Source: Haliclystus octoradiatus
Taxonomy: Eukaryota > Cnidaria > Staurozoa > Stauromedusae > Haliclystidae
NCBI GenBank assembly: GCA_916610825.1
Contig: OU744450.1
Location: 19,026,814-19,090,813, forward strand
Direction of reading: 5' to 3'
DNA: 64,000 bases
Of the stretch, positions 22,779 to 35,490 are shown one piece after another. Each line of letters begins with the position of its first letter. Position 1 is the first letter of the stretch. The translations under genes were made by a program, and so were the position numbers. The notes beneath the pieces are model-generated. The model worked only from the letters and a program-made list of their open reading frames with translations, did no database searches and had not been told where the DNA came from.

Positions 22779-23960
22779 TTGGAATCTATTGGTGAAAGAA
22801 AGGTACCAGTGATATGTGGAGCATCAAGAGTTGGGGTATTAATTTTAAATCAATGGCATAACTTATGGGGACAGGACCCCTCTATCAAGCGTGTTGAATC
22901 AAAACTGCATGAGAAATTCTACATCCCATTCTCTCACACAAGACTGAAAAAGATCAGGGAATTATGCATCACGTGCAAAAAGTTAGATGCAAAGAGCCTA
23001 CCTCAAAAGATGGGACCACTTCCCGAATCACGTTTCAGTTTTACAAAACCTTCAATTATGTACAAGTTGATATTGCTGGCCCATTTCTAGTGAGAGACTC
23101 AGTGAAACTTAGAGTCACCCTGAAACATTGGCTGCTTTGTGTAACATGTGAGAGCACCCGTGCAACATTTTCATGTGCAATAAAAGATTATGGATCAGCC
23201 AGTGTCTTACGGAGCTTGGAAAATCTGAAGAGTCAACATGGAAGCTTCAAGTTCGTACATTCCGACCTTGGTTCCAATCTAGTGAAATCCGGTAAATTTT
23301 TAGAAAATCAATTCCAGGAAATAATATCAGCATTAACAAGAAAGTAGCCAAAAGTAGAATGGAATTTTGGTCCTGAAAATCCACCATGGGTGCAAGGCAC
23401 TGTAGAAGCTATCATTAAACTGATTAAAATTGAGCGGAGACGTGAACGATTAATTAAACAAGTCTACAATTTGACCAGGTTGTGAGAGGATGGGCTAATA
23501 TGGTTAACGAACGGCCTCTGATCTATAACCCAGAGATTGGACAGGCGATTTTTCAAAATCATCCCCTGCACTGGAGAAATAATGATAATAAGGAAAATAA
23601 CCAAGTAATAGCATCAGGGAAACTATTGGAGAAATTCAAAGACGATCAGGACCAAATGAGACATTGGTGGGAAGTTTACAATGAATATGTCAGAAGAGAC
23701 AGATTACTAAATGGAAAAAGGTAACTGAGAATCTAGAAGAAAATGACATTGTATGGCTACTTGACACCCCGTCAAGAACAGGATATTACAAGCTAGGGAA
23801 GATTACCGAGGCATCGCCAAGCTCTGATGGCCTAGTAAGAAGAGTGAAAGTAAGATATTTCAATTCGACTGACAAATTATGTCGAGCAGACACAGTGGAT
23901 AGACATGTGAATATTCTTGTTCTGGCGCAGAAAGGAAAATGCACCAAGATTGAATCATAT
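22779..23960 (+). pseudogene. BEL/Pao integrase and C-terminal domain remnant
   Basis: The zinc-binding part (22779-23030) ends in a CITCKK-type cysteine pair. The core follows with VDIAGPF (about 23067), VHSDLGSN (about 23257) and, after a stop at 23346, GPENPPWVQGTVEAI, which supplies the expected D, D and E positions. The last part (about 23700-23880) has the W-x-x-V and D-I-V-W-L-L-D form of the domain that ends many BEL/Pao polyproteins. A stop and frame changes split it. Confidence 0.8.
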
Positions 23961-24041
23961 TTATGCAGTAGAATGATTGATGAAAGTGTTGAAATGATAC
24001 TTTATTTACTATATTTCAACACCTCGTGTGTTTTGAGTGTT

Positions 24042-24350
24042 TGACCATGTATTTTACAATCTTTATTTTATTTCATATCTTAGTTGATATTCTTTTTTTT
24101 TTGTATTAACCATTGTGTTAATTATTAGTTAGTTAATCTGACAATGCCTCACAATGAACACTGTCAAAACCCATAGAGAGGCTGTGGTGGGTAAGAAAGA
24201 AGCACATGGAGAAAACAGATTTAGTTTTATTCAAGATGGCGTATAATTATATTGTTTTTGCATAGTAGTTATATTCCTGATTGCCCTTTTATATTTTACT
24301 ATAGAGCTTTGCTGTTTAAATTTAAACCTATTAAAGTACAGTTTTGGTTG
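24042..24350 (+). repeat. 3' LTR of the BEL/Pao element, truncated
   Basis: Homologous to 17422-17731 with many substitutions and small gaps. Similarity ends after TTTTGGTTG, so about 70 bp expected from the 5' LTR are missing. Confidence 0.8.
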
Positions 24351-24420
24351 TACAGTACAGGTTAAATAATAAAATAAAGTATACAAAGGTTGTTCGATTT
24401 TAACCGCGGCAGCCACAAAA

Positions 24421-27400
24421 GGTTACTCGAAGACTCCTCACATCTCGCCTCGTTGAACAGTTAAGATTACCCATGATTTGCTATACTAAATTAGAAATTC
24501 CTCATAAATGTTGCTCAATATTATGTGTGTGGAATTAAATCCAAAATATTCTTCTATTTTTCCCTCGTTCATGCTTGAACCTTGAAGGCTGAAGTTAGAT
24601 TAAATGAATAAATTTTTAGTATCAGAAGTTTGTTGTTTATTTGCAAAACATAAATTTTGAAACCCTGAACACAAAAAAATTCCTTTGTTTTCTTGAAGTA
24701 TAAGAGCCAATCATCATTGAGTTTATGCCCACCAAAGAGCATTCTGCTCTGTTATTGGCCAGGATGATTTTTTCGTCCTGAGCCATTTTGAACGCATTAC
24801 TTTGCTAGCTGAATTTTATTAGGCCCTCATCGGAGCGTCTGCGTGGAGTCGAGGGCCGTTATGGAATGAGGCTAATGACGTATACATATTATAACATGTA
24901 TGTATATTTATTTGTCAATGAAAAATTGACTGGAAAATACAGGAGAGGTTTAAGCTCTCGTTTACGTTCATCATTAATGCAATTCGTTTTGTGTGTACAT
25001 ATTATCTAAGATATCGTAGGCATGACACAAATACCTGATTCAAAGCTATTAGAGATACAGTGACACAGTAATCCATTTTTCCAACGATGATTTAATAACA
25101 AAGCAAGATATCAGGGATTATAATACTTGAAAGAAAACTAACAGTAACGATTGCCATCAATGTCCTGTGAGCCCTCAACAGGGTAAACATCACGGAATAA
25201 GTGACTTGGACAGACTTTACATGAAGCATTCAAACATTAAAGTTATAAAACTCTTATCGAGAAATGTTTCTTCTGTTTGTGAGCCAGAGAGGATTGTGGG
25301 ATCCGACAGTTGCTCTTCTCTTTCTCGGCATATTGAAATACTTTTGTGCAAAAACTAAAACACTTTTGTGCAAAAATTGAAATATTTTTGCAGGTGCATG
25401 CACATCCAGCAAAATGTTTGCAAAAATGAAAAACGTGGTCGTAAACTCGTGATCAGCAAAGCATGATGGAAGAATTCTTCAAAACAGTAGAAATTTCCTC
25501 AACATAAAAGAAACAGAACAAAGGCAACACAGTTTATTTTCACAGGACTTCCTTCGAAATTACATGATTTTTGGTCTTTCAATTGCAATTTATGACTAAT
25601 TTATCGGACGTATATTAGTTTGCAAAGTGCGCCGCTGAGAAGGAGTTTGACAATCAAAAACAATGGTGGTTTGGTCGACACAGTTTGCGTATTATTAATT
25701 ACAAATAAGTCAAAGACACATACTTCGGTACTGTTAGTTGAAGTTACATGCTTTATGCAATTCTCAGACAGTTAAAAACTACCAAAATGTGTAGTCTTTG
25801 ACTTATTTATTCGTAACTAGATTGATTATAATAATAAATTTAAAAAAATACATATATAATGAGTATAAACTCAGATACACATGTGAATAGGAATGTGCTC
25901 AATGATGGTAGTAACACAAAGCATTATATAATAAGAGACACAACTGAGGAATGATCATTCATTGTTAAGCAGAGTTTCACGCGTTTAATTGAGATCTTCA
26001 GACGGTACTCCAGATTATCTATATTTCAAAATCCTGGAGGGGTAACTCAAACAATTTCAGGGACGGGGGAAATGCCAATTTGAGTTCAGAATTTTGCCTT
26101 CCAAACTTTTGTTTTACTAAAATTGATAATTCAAATATTTTATTCAGGCCAAAATGTATAACCCAAATATTTTTTTATCGACGCCTACTTGAAAATTGAT
26201 TACAATATCGCGGGTTTACATCAAAATTTTTTCTCATTGAAAAACAATACCTCGAATGTTTTGAAAATCCCTTTTGACAAGGTACCCTCAATAATTGACT
26301 CGTCCCATGTATACCAACCATTTGAAGTTAACCCTCCCCCAGGTTTAAAATACATTTCGATTGACCATTTATTCGACATGTGTGTTAAGGTGACGTATGA
26401 TCGATCATAGAGAATAACAAAGAGGAGTGCAAATGTTTCATAATAACTCTAAGATGTATAAAATATCGCGTGTTATTCAAACGGCAAAATTTGATCAAAA
26501 AATCCTTCAAAATATAGTTTTTTCTGGATTTTTTCTAACCTTCTATTTCTTCTTCTCTAAACTTTGTCGGACCCTGGCTCAGCATGTAGCCCTCAAGCGC
26601 AAATAAAATAACTGTGTAAAATTATAATTATAACATCAAGGTAAAAAAATAGAAATGAAGGCAGTACATTAGATAAGGTTCAAGGGAAAATCAACTGTTA
26701 TTGAATATATAATACGATTCCAATTGCAAAATACAGTTATTGATTAGGTAATGCTGCCTACATCTGTGACATCATTCTGCATAAATAATATTTTATTTGT
26801 ATACATATTATCTCAGAATGAGATAAACACGAAAATAAATATTATCTTAAAAGAGGAAACTATACTTATTCCACAATTCACAATCGATTTACAATATAAT
26901 TTGTTCATATAATTTGATGTTCGAAGATTTTCGATTCCACAACTCGAAGAAACATTTTTTGTGGTATAAATTTTCGTTGCTTGGCAAGCGCTCTATATGA
27001 TTCTTAGAAGTCATATTTGTTCGTCAAATACAAAGCCAAATATGCACAGGAATCAGGATCATGTATACAGATAGTTAATATTCCATTTTTTCGCTAAATA
27101 TTCTACATATAAATACTGCCTATTCAGACTTAGCCAATGCTCTTTGCTGTAATTCCAATCTACTTTTCTTCTATTTTATGAGTAGTATTTAGTCTTATTG
27201 AAAATCCACACTCATTCATTCTAATCTCTACGAGGACGTCGATTTAGGAGAATCTACATGCAATCATTATTTTGAGCTTTTTAATGTAAAAATAAACAGT
27301 TTGTTTATTTTGCATAACAAATAGAAAACGGTGCTCAGTTTTGTAGACTCTAGACTCAGATACGAACACTTTGGGTGCTATGAGACACTTATTAAGAGTC

Positions 27401-28790
27401 AAAAACCATTCGTCTGGCGGCTCATAATTTTTTAATTCTCTTTCATGTCTCATTACACACCCGGCTTGTTTGTATCAGAAGAGGTTAATGGGGATACTCG
27501 TCATTTGTATCGATCAGTACAAGCCACGATATTGTAGATAGCGGGGGAGTGTTTACTTTGAATGTGTGCTGAGACCTAGAAACATAAAAGGATTTTGAAA
27601 TAAATATTGACTTGAAGTCCCTGTTATAGAATACTATCTGAGTTGTGAATGTATTGCGTGAAAGGAGGTATGATGCATAAATAGTGCGCATTGTGACATA
27701 TCAAAAGAATTTAAATACATAAGATAATGATGGTTTAATAATTTATTGATTAATTATTTGCATTTCACAGAGGGTTAGTTAAGCCTGTTTAACTATTTTG
27801 AATTCTCTCGCGAAGGGCCCACTATGGTCAATGTAATTATGGGTGTGTCGCGTGATACTCAAAATATCAATTATGGCGCAGATCAGATTAGCCGTATTTG
27901 AGTCAACTATTTAGGAGCGTGTGTACTATTTTAAAGGTGCAAACGTTTTCCCGACGCGGTGTATCACACATCAATGCAGCATGCACGTACATTACGTCGC
28001 CGTTGGCCGTGCGACAGTCTCCGACTTCAGTTTTATTTCTAAAGACAAATCATCACCAAAGGCACATACATAGCGGCTACGAAGGCTCAGTAGATATATA
28101 ATAGATAGATATAGATATAGATAATATATTTATTGATTGACAGTTTGGCAATCAGTGTTCAGTGCCTGCTAAACAGTTATGAATATATGTAGTGTTTTGA
28201 CACAGCATTATCAGATTTCTACGTGGATCGCACTGCGTTGGTATTTTGTCTTTCAAATTTGAATGTGTTTTTATTAAACCAATTAAAGCTAGACTATTTA
28301 GCAACGATGCGAGACAGGTTATACGTCAGGGAAAGCCATGGGAAAGCAGGGCAGCCGTGTTATTGCTGCTGACAATAGACAGGAAAGTGTTATTAATTAG
28401 GGATACATTTGACATCCAGCATCTATTTTTAAGTTTTTTATTACATATATATTTACTTTTGATATTTTGATGATTGTTTGATACTTAAAAACACCATCTT
28501 TATTTGTTAGTTGTTAGTTGTTTTACTAGAGACATTTTATAGCCATTGGTCTTTCTGAAGTTTCTTTAAAACTCTAACATTTAATTTTGGAATATATTAA
28601 CATGTAATTTATGATATGGTGCAATTACATCACTTTTATTTCTGTTTATTCTTGTATGAATGTGATGTCGCCAGAAAAAAATATTAAATACATGAGGTCG
28701 CTTTATAAATGACCGCTTTGTGTTGGGCGCCTGCTGGAAGCATGCAAACCCGGTGTTTGAGAAACAGAAACAACGACTAGCCAGTCAGAC
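24421..28790. other. Gene-free stretch with dispersed-repeat fragments
   Basis: No exon, RNA gene or complete element seen. A partial right end of the CAGGGTC MITE lies near 26490-26576 (TTTGTCGGACCCTG). About 26950-27370 resembles 56890-57140 (shared CTCTACGAnGACGTC and TTAGGAGAAT). Open frames here lack recognisable motifs. Confidence 0.4.
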
Positions 28791-28816
28791 AGTCCGTATT
28801 GAGATGCAGCCATTTC

Positions 28817-28856
28817 ATTGGCTAATCCTGTCTATTGTATTCCCTTTACATAAATA
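28817..28856 (+). promoter_or_regulatory. Putative core promoter of ankyrin gene 1
   Basis: An inverted CCAAT box (ATTGG, 28817-28821) is followed 32 bp later by the TATA-like CATAAATA (28849-28856), 87 bp before the ATG. The same two parts in the same order lie before the paralogue at 42211. Confidence 0.4.
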
Positions 28857-28935
28857 AGTGCAATAAGCTTACATCAAAACAAACCTGCATTATAAACTGA
28901 TTTGAAAGAAGAACATATTTTGTACAAATTTGAAA

Positions 28936-29595
28936 ATGGTAACATTAACGACAGAAAGATTGTCACCAAGAGGGAGAGCACCTGAACGAAGGATAAGATC
29001 AATGTTTGAAGCAATACAAAGAAGCTGCTCGCCTGGCCATGCTTTAACACGAAGTAAAGGTTACAGAGAGACGGGAAGGTTAGAAGTACAAGAAATACGA
29101 CGATCATCGTCATGCGACGATGTTGACAATTTAAAAGCAAAGATAGATTATGCACAAAGTAAAGAAATAAAAACAGAGAAAAAAAGCTCAAGAAGGAAAA
29201 AATCATGGAATAAAAGTAATAAAAAATGTAATAAATCATCTCCAAGTATATATATAAGTTCATCAATACATCAAGCTGTTTGTGAAACCAATGATAAGTT
29301 ACTTGAGCGATTATTAAATGATAATGCTGCTGATGTTAACGAGCTAAGTTCTGATGGTACAGCTCCGTTGCATGTTGCTGCTTTGAATGGTAGTATAGAT
29401 AGTTTAACCCTATTAATTCATCACGGTGCAAATGTCAATGTAAAAGATGGAGACGAACATACGCCTATTGAATATGCTGTTTTTGCAGCACAATTTGACT
29501 GTGCATCTTTATTAATACAACATGGTGCAAAGGTGGATAAAATAAAGGATGGACAGTGTGTTTATAACACAAATTTGACATACTCTTCCTTTTAG
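28936..29595 (+). CDS. Short ankyrin-repeat protein 1
   Basis: The single-exon frame has 219 residues from ATG 28936, in good context (A at -3, G at +4). Residues 1-105 are basic and serine-rich with no known fold (RR, RKK and SSRRKK clusters that could act as nuclear signals). About 109-206 form one partial and two clear ankyrin repeats, with the hallmark PLHVAALNGSIDSLTLLIHHGANVNVKD. Ankyrin repeats bind proteins; the partner is unknown. The last 66 repeat residues match the paralogue at 42211 at roughly 50 positions by eye, whereas the N-termini are unrelated. The layout (basic head, then two to three repeats) recalls small vertebrate proteins such as PPP1R27, but I see no PP1-docking RVxF motif, so no function is assigned. 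The last 12 residues are absent from the paralogue. Confidence 0.8.
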   Translation: MVTLTTERLSPRGRAPERRIRSMFEAIQRSCSPGHALTRSKGYRETGRLEVQEIRRSSSCDDVDNLKAKIDYAQSKEIKTEKKSSRRKKSWNKSNKKCNKSSPSIYISSSIHQAVCETNDKLLERLLNDNAADVNELSSDGTAPLHVAALNGSIDSLTLLIHHGANVNVKDGDEHTPIEYAVFAAQFDCASLLIQHGAKVDKIKDGQCVYNTNLTYSSF

Positions 29596-29619
29596 AAATA
29601 ATGTATGCATTCATGGTAT

Positions 29620-31100
29620 CAATATGTGAAGGTTAGCGTATATTGAGGGATATAATTTGATGCATTTCATAGATCAATTTAGGTGTTATCGCTAATGCAA
29701 GGAAATTTTAGTCATAAGTTTAATTTTTAATGGTATGAATAATTTTTAATGAAGGCAATGAAATTGTAAATATAAAATAGATATAAATAACAGATAATTA
29801 TGTATATATGCAACGTGACTCTTTACATGTCAATTAAATATTACATATCAGTAACATTGATTGTTCTATTGTTTCTTCTCTTAGACATTGCAATATATTA
29901 ACAATGACAAAAATCTGAATTTCAATAGCTGCGATATGAATATATGTAAGCCATTGTTCAAGTAATATCCGCTTGCAATAGTATTTACTATTAATTTTGA
30001 GTGTTTCCATGACAACTCATTGAATGAGATGCAGCAAAGTAATCTGACTACTATTGTTTTAGATGTGTGTACTAAATATTCATTTGAGAGTTTTACAAAG
30101 AAATACAAGAAAATCAGGCATTACTCAAATGCTGCAATATTATGCTATACTAGGGTATACCGGCAACTATACTATACTATAGTCCGGCAAAGCTAGACCG
30201 ACTGGGGCGTGTCATTATGCCTATAGAATGCTACACCAAAACAACAAAGCCTTTAGGAGTACTATATAGCATATCCTCAATTTATAGCAGCAAGAAACAA
30301 TATCATGTGAAAATGAGATCTAAAGACATGAATAATCAATTTTTAGGGTAAAATTGAAGCAATAATATTCATTTGTGATTGCCACATAATATATATCTTA
30401 TTACTTAGTTGACTCTCCCTAACTATAAGTTATGCTAAAACTTTGTACTATTCAGTAATGATTTAGAATAGGTGTCATTTTGATTTGCTTCCCTGGTAGT
30501 TGGGTCGGTAAAAGACTAAAATAAATATTTCACAATAATTTAATTGCCCAACTACGTGAATCCAAATTTCATTCGAAATTCTAGGCATTTATTAGACAAA
30601 ATAGTTTATCCTTCATTCAACAACCTTCATTTAATTCCCATCTTTTAAATGACCTTACTTATAATTAGATGATTAACAATGTATCATGACTATATATATA
30701 TCATATATGTATCATATATGTATCATATATTTCTACGTGTGCCTATATAGAGATGTTTCTGTTTGGTCTTTCAGATCGGAGGATAACGAGCGAACCTCAA
30801 ATTTGGTCTTAAAAATGGCAGGAGAAAAACGAGCGAACCTCAAATTCTTTGAATAGTTTTTGCGCTCTATCTAGGCCCTATGTATTGATTACTTTTAGGT
30901 TGAACCTTGAAACTTCATGTTTGTGTGTTCTCACACAATATTATAAAAACGTCTTATTTTGATGACTGTAATAGATAATATCCATATTTGTCATTAGTTC
31001 AAATAATTCGAGGAAGTCAAGTTACCATTGTTGTAACTTATATAGATGTATATTTAGAGAAATGTACCCTCCCATAAATACAACTGTAAATTATGCCCTA
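29620..31100. other. Intergenic, downstream of ankyrin gene 1
   Basis: AT-rich sequence without a recognised exon. A short tandem repeat of TATCATATATG units lies at about 30690-30732. GAGCGAACCTCAAATT occurs twice, near 30788 and 30829. Confidence 0.35.
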
Positions 31101-31107
31101 AACAGTA

Positions 31108-33574
31108 TAGTACAGTCATTTTAAACCAATATATACCTTAACCTCACACAAATTGCAACAGAAGCAGTTTTCATCAATTCTATGGTCAAATATTATGCTT
31201 AACTACATATCCAAAATGTTCCGAAATTTGAGTAGGCAAAATGCCTTAATTTCGCAATTCGATTTATGGCATTCCCAGTAGAAACACGAAAGTGAGGCTG
31301 TCCAGTTTCAGAGCAATCATGTGAATTGATTTGAGGGAATACCATCAGAAATAGTAGCCCTGCATCATTTAGCTCATATATTGCACTTAAAATTTATTTA
31401 CTGTCACCATGTATCAAATTATCAAAACGATGCTATGTATGAAGATTAAACAAATCGACATAGAAGAACGAGAAAAACATATACTGTACACAGTAAGTGA
31501 AAAATGTTATTCATTATATTTTAACATTCCATTAGCAGTATAGATCATGTAAATACTTAATTTATCTTACTTAGAAAATACAACTAGGTAATATACATTG
31601 CTCACAATGAACAATTTCAAGCAAATGCCTAGGGATGTTCATGGTCGCAATTATTTTTGACAGGAATTGACTATTACGATATGATGATAGGCCAGCAAAA
31701 AAAACAGCAAAAAAAAATATATGCATTAGAAATGTTAAATAAATTAAACTAAAGAACTAATACTTTAATTATTCCTCGACAGGGAATCAATGTAACTTTG
31801 TATAGACTACAGTTACCCAGTCTTTCATGTTACTAATTTAACCAAGGAATGAAAATTGAACACAGGAACTTCACCTAAAGGTTACGCCCAAAATATTGAC
31901 TATATCTTATATCCATATATTATCAAACCTGTTATAACAGCCATATCTATACAGCGACCACCTGTCTAAAGTGGTCACTCTTGCAATGTCTTGAAATGGT
32001 ATTTTCTATTGAATCAAAGATTGATGAGCTTGGCTGCGGTTCTGGTGATTTACTCTTTTTCTAGTTCTTGGTTCGTCTGAGCAGACAAAGGAAACTTGTA
32101 TGAAGAAATCAATTTATACCATTTTTTGAATTTGGAAAATTTCCCAATCACTCACCTCTCCATCCATTAATTAATAATCGTCAACATATTTTCGTAACTT
32201 TGAATACAAGTGAGTAAAACTGTAGGGTTCACAATATCTATTTGGCAGCTCTTCATAATATCCCTGCGAAAAACAGTTCAGGAGTTCATGAACAGTCCAT
32301 GAACAGTACATGAACGTTAAATGGCCTCAAGTTTTCATGGATTGTTCATGAACTGTTTCGTGAAGGTTCATGAACTGTTTATGAATAGTTGCTGGACTGT
32401 TCATGAACTCCTGAACTTTTTTTCGCAGGGGATGTATCGAAGCTGTTTTATACTAATCTTCCTTTGGAAAATAGTTCATAAATGTTAAATGGCCTAAGTT
32501 TCATGAACAATTTATGAGCAGTTCATGAACTGCTGTATTGGTTTATTATTTGTCCATGAGCTTATGAACAGTTCATGAACCTTCACAGACAGTTCATGAA
32601 CAGTCCATGAAAACTTGGGGACATTTAACGTTCATGAACTGTCCATGGACTGTTCATGAACTCCTGAACTGTTTTACGCAGGGATACTATAAAGAGCTGT
32701 CAAACACATATTATGACCCTCACTTGTATTCAAAGTTACAAAATATGTTGACGATTAATAATTAATGAATGGGGAGTTAATGGTTGGAGAAGGTTGCAAA
32801 TTTTAAATGCGGCGCAAATTATTTTCTTCATACGAGTTTCCTTTGTCTGCTCAGACGAACCAAGAACTAGAAAAAGAGTAAATCACCAGAACCGCAGCCA
32901 AGTTCATCAATCTTTGATTCAATAGAAAATAACATTTCAAGACATTGCAAGAGTGACCGCTTTAGACAGGTGGTCGCTGTATAGAGATGGCTGTTATAAC
33001 AGGTTTGATTTTATATGGATATAAGATATAGTCAATATTTTGGGCGTAACCTTTTGGTGAAGCTCCTGTGTTCAATTTTCATTCCTTGGTTAAATTAGTA
33101 ACATGAAAGACTGGATAAATAAGATAAATAAAGTATTTACATGATCTATACTGCTAGTGGAATGCTAAAACATAATGAATAACATATTTTACTTACAGTG
33201 TATACGTTTTTCTCGTTTTTGTATGTCGATTTGTTTAATCTTCAGGAATCATCATACATAGCCTCGTTTTGGTAATTTGATACATAGTGACAGTAAAGAA
33301 ATTTAAGCACATTATTTGAGATAAATGATGCAGGGCCACTATGTCTGATGGTATACCCTCAAATTAAATCGCATGATTGCACTGAAACTGGATAGCCTCG
33401 CTTTCCTGTTTCTAATGGGAATGCCATAAATCAAATTGCGAAATTAAGGCATTTTGCCTACTCCGATTTCGGAACATTTTGAATATGTTGTTAAGCATAA
33501 AATTTGACCGTAGGACTACTGAAAATGCTTCTGTTGCAATTTGTGTGAGGTCATTTTTTATAATGACTGTACTA
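31108..33574. repeat. 2.5-kb imperfect palindrome (giant inverted repeat)
   Basis: The left arm is about 31108-32261 and the right arm about 32684-33574, in opposite orientation, from TAGTACAGTCATT to AATGACTGTACTA. Long tracts match closely: both arms carry GGTTACGCCCAAAATATTG, ACAGCGACCACCTGTCTAAA and CTTGGTTCGTCTGAGCAGAC or their complement. The left arm has about 250 bp (about 31570-31820) missing from the right arm. The centre (32262-32683) is itself an inverted-repeat element. No coding frame is seen. It could be a foldback transposon or an inverted duplication formed around the central MITE; no clear target duplication was found. Confidence 0.85.
32262..32683. mobile_element. Palindrome core: CCCTGCGAAAAACAG inverted-repeat element
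   Basis: The core starts CCCTGCGAAAAACAGTTCAG and ends CCTGAACTGTTTTACGCAGGG, with inverted homology of about 80 bp. A further CGCAGGG end at 32424-32430 shows a smaller unit (32262-32430) nested in it. It holds about nine GTTCATGAAC motifs. A mini-copy lies at 53691-53753. Confidence 0.7.
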
Positions 33575-34735
33575 GTAGCTTCAATCAGTTCAATAATTGA
33601 AATATCTCCTACATAAAAAATTCATGAAAATCAAACTTAAAATCTTAGTAATGAAACTTTATTAATGATATTAAGTCCAATACCTTCCTCTATATGTCGG
33701 TTAGTATTGATCTTTGATGACAAAAATATATCATGTTATATTTCTCAATTCTATTTATCGGTCTACTGTTTTGTTGAAAATAGTTATGTAATCGCGTAAA
33801 ATCATTGAAGTGACATTTGTGACGTCATTTAACAAGGACTCAGAAATAGTTTACGGAAATTGTTGACAATTAAAAGCAAACAAGCTGGGGCAAATAATCC
33901 TAATAAGTAAATATCAGTCTGCCTGCTACCTACCTAAATGGGCCTTCACACAGACCCTGGAGACCCTGGAGTGATAGGAAACGACTGGAGTGGTGGAGGA
34001 TAGGAAACGGCGCGCTGGATCAAAAATGTGTAATTGTTAAGATGACGCAGAAGTCACGTGTTCTCGAAGCGACATAAATGCCGTTGCTTGATTTTCATTT
34101 CAGTTGTTTTCACTCTGTCTTCTGTTTCATGGTGTGTTTCATTGCTTAAGATTTTGCAATGAAAATATATATTCCATGTCAGAAATAAATCTGCATCTAA
34201 TCCCAATTTCCATAGATCTTCCATAAAGTTTTCATCACTGATTCTGATGCTGCTTTGCGATCACGCTTAAAATAAACGTATTTCTATGATTTCTCAAACT
34301 GCATGTATGAATGCGCACAAGGACGATTTGACTTCGTCTTTGACTTCGTTCTGAATCTAAACCTCCATAATGGGCTATATGTCACAGTCGTTCCATATCC
34401 TTTAAATGCTGTTGCTCCTGTACAGGGTTGACGGCAGATTGCAGATAACCGCATGCACATTCTTAACTTGATGACTTTATAATATTAATCTGAACACATA
34501 GCCATTATGAGTAAGAATAAAATGAGATGATGGTAGCATTCCAAAATTGCTTGGTTTAGGAGTAAACGAGTTGATACTCTATTCAGGATATTTCGTCTGG
34601 GAAAACAAATTAAGGTGACTTTAAATAATGAATAAAAAACAGGAAATACATTTTGAAAACCTAAAATAAGTAATTAAAGCTAATAAATAAAATTAGTAAA
34701 AAAAAACTATGCTAAAAAAGATTTAATTTAGTAAA
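33575..34735. other. Gene-free stretch
   Basis: No exon or element was recognised. A CCCTGGAGACCCTGGAGTG short direct repeat lies near 33955. Confidence 0.3.
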
Positions 34736-34739
34736 CTAG

Positions 34740-35490
34740 CTAGAGTATTGAATGTTTCCATGATTTTAATGGCATCTCCTCTCTGGATTGCAATTCCAAT
34801 ATTCTGGTAAAGAAAACCCTTTGAACGAGATTCATTGGTGACAGATCTGATTTTCGAATCCACACTATCAATAGTTATTTTGCTTATTAGTCCAAATCCT
34901 CCGAGTGTTTCAGGTGCTTATAGGCTCGAAAATGCAGTTTTCACCTAGAGATGAGTACTTTTGAATTGTTCTCTTTTCAGCAGACTGGGTAGCTCCACGG
35001 ATTTTGATGACGAAGACTTGGTTGCAGAAACAAATCAACGCAGTTAAAGTCCCAGATCAATGGTTTTCTCTAGACCATAGGACTTGTGACGTCCCATCTG
35101 GTCTCTCTCTGTCGTTTCTTGCAAGGCCAGGTGGTCCAATGATCGATGGGGGTGATTATGGCCGACAATGCTCTTTGCAGGATGTTGTTGATTTCTGAAT
35201 GCTTGGTGAATCTGCCAGCTGATTTTCTGCATGATAGACCGTGATGGCCATCTGTATTCACTCTGGATCCGCATCGGCATGTGTGTTCTTTGCAGGTTTT
35301 CAAACCAAGACGAAGCGAAGTGGCGATACGAAATGATCACGCATTAGAAAAATCCAAGCGATGCAGATTGTAAGGTATTTAGCCAGACGTCCTTTTCCTC
35401 TGATAGATTGATACCAAAAGTCTTGTTGCAATGTGTCATTGTCTCTCCGTATCCTGGCATGGTGCAGCTTTCTTGATATCACTCAAATGT
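34740..35490 (-). pseudogene. Non-LTR retroelement relic, C-terminal region of the RT protein
   Basis: The minus strand encodes, in several frames, CRCGSRVNTDGHHGLSC followed by KSAGRFTKHSEINNIL, then WDFNCVDLF (about 35030), and finally TLGGFGL...RSKGFLYQNIGIAIQRGDA (about 34760-34900). This series (C-x-CG...H..LSC, GR..RH...N, WD.TCVD, ETLGG, F..Q....IQRGNA) closes a reverse-transcriptase-type open frame that I recognise as common in marine invertebrate genomes. Internal stops show it is dead. Possible upstream parts continue on the same strand to about 36000 but are not convincing. Confidence 0.6.

Larger units (their letters stand above)
17422..24350 (+). mobile_element. Decayed BEL/Pao LTR retrotransposon
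   Basis: The 5' LTR starts TGACCATG at 17422, and a diverged copy starts at 24042. Between them lie gag, protease-like, reverse transcriptase, RNase H and integrase parts in BEL/Pao order, each broken by stops or frame changes. A hAT-type MITE is inserted at 19420-19797. LTR homology extends about 310 bp, after which the right copy (from about 24351) is unlike the left, so the 3' LTR is truncated or replaced. The LTRs differ at many positions, so the copy is much older than its Ty3/gypsy neighbour. It cannot encode working proteins as it stands. Confidence 0.85.

Noticed and set aside
28936..29595. Naming the ankyrin genes as PPP1R27, NRARP or an IkB
   Set aside because: Repeat number and basic head partly fit PPP1R27, but the RVxF docking motif and family-specific residues are missing.
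32262..32683. CRISPR-like array of GTTCATGAAC repeats
   Set aside because: The repeats are palindromic 10-mers at irregular spacing inside inverted repeats, in animal DNA with introns; there are no uniform spacers.
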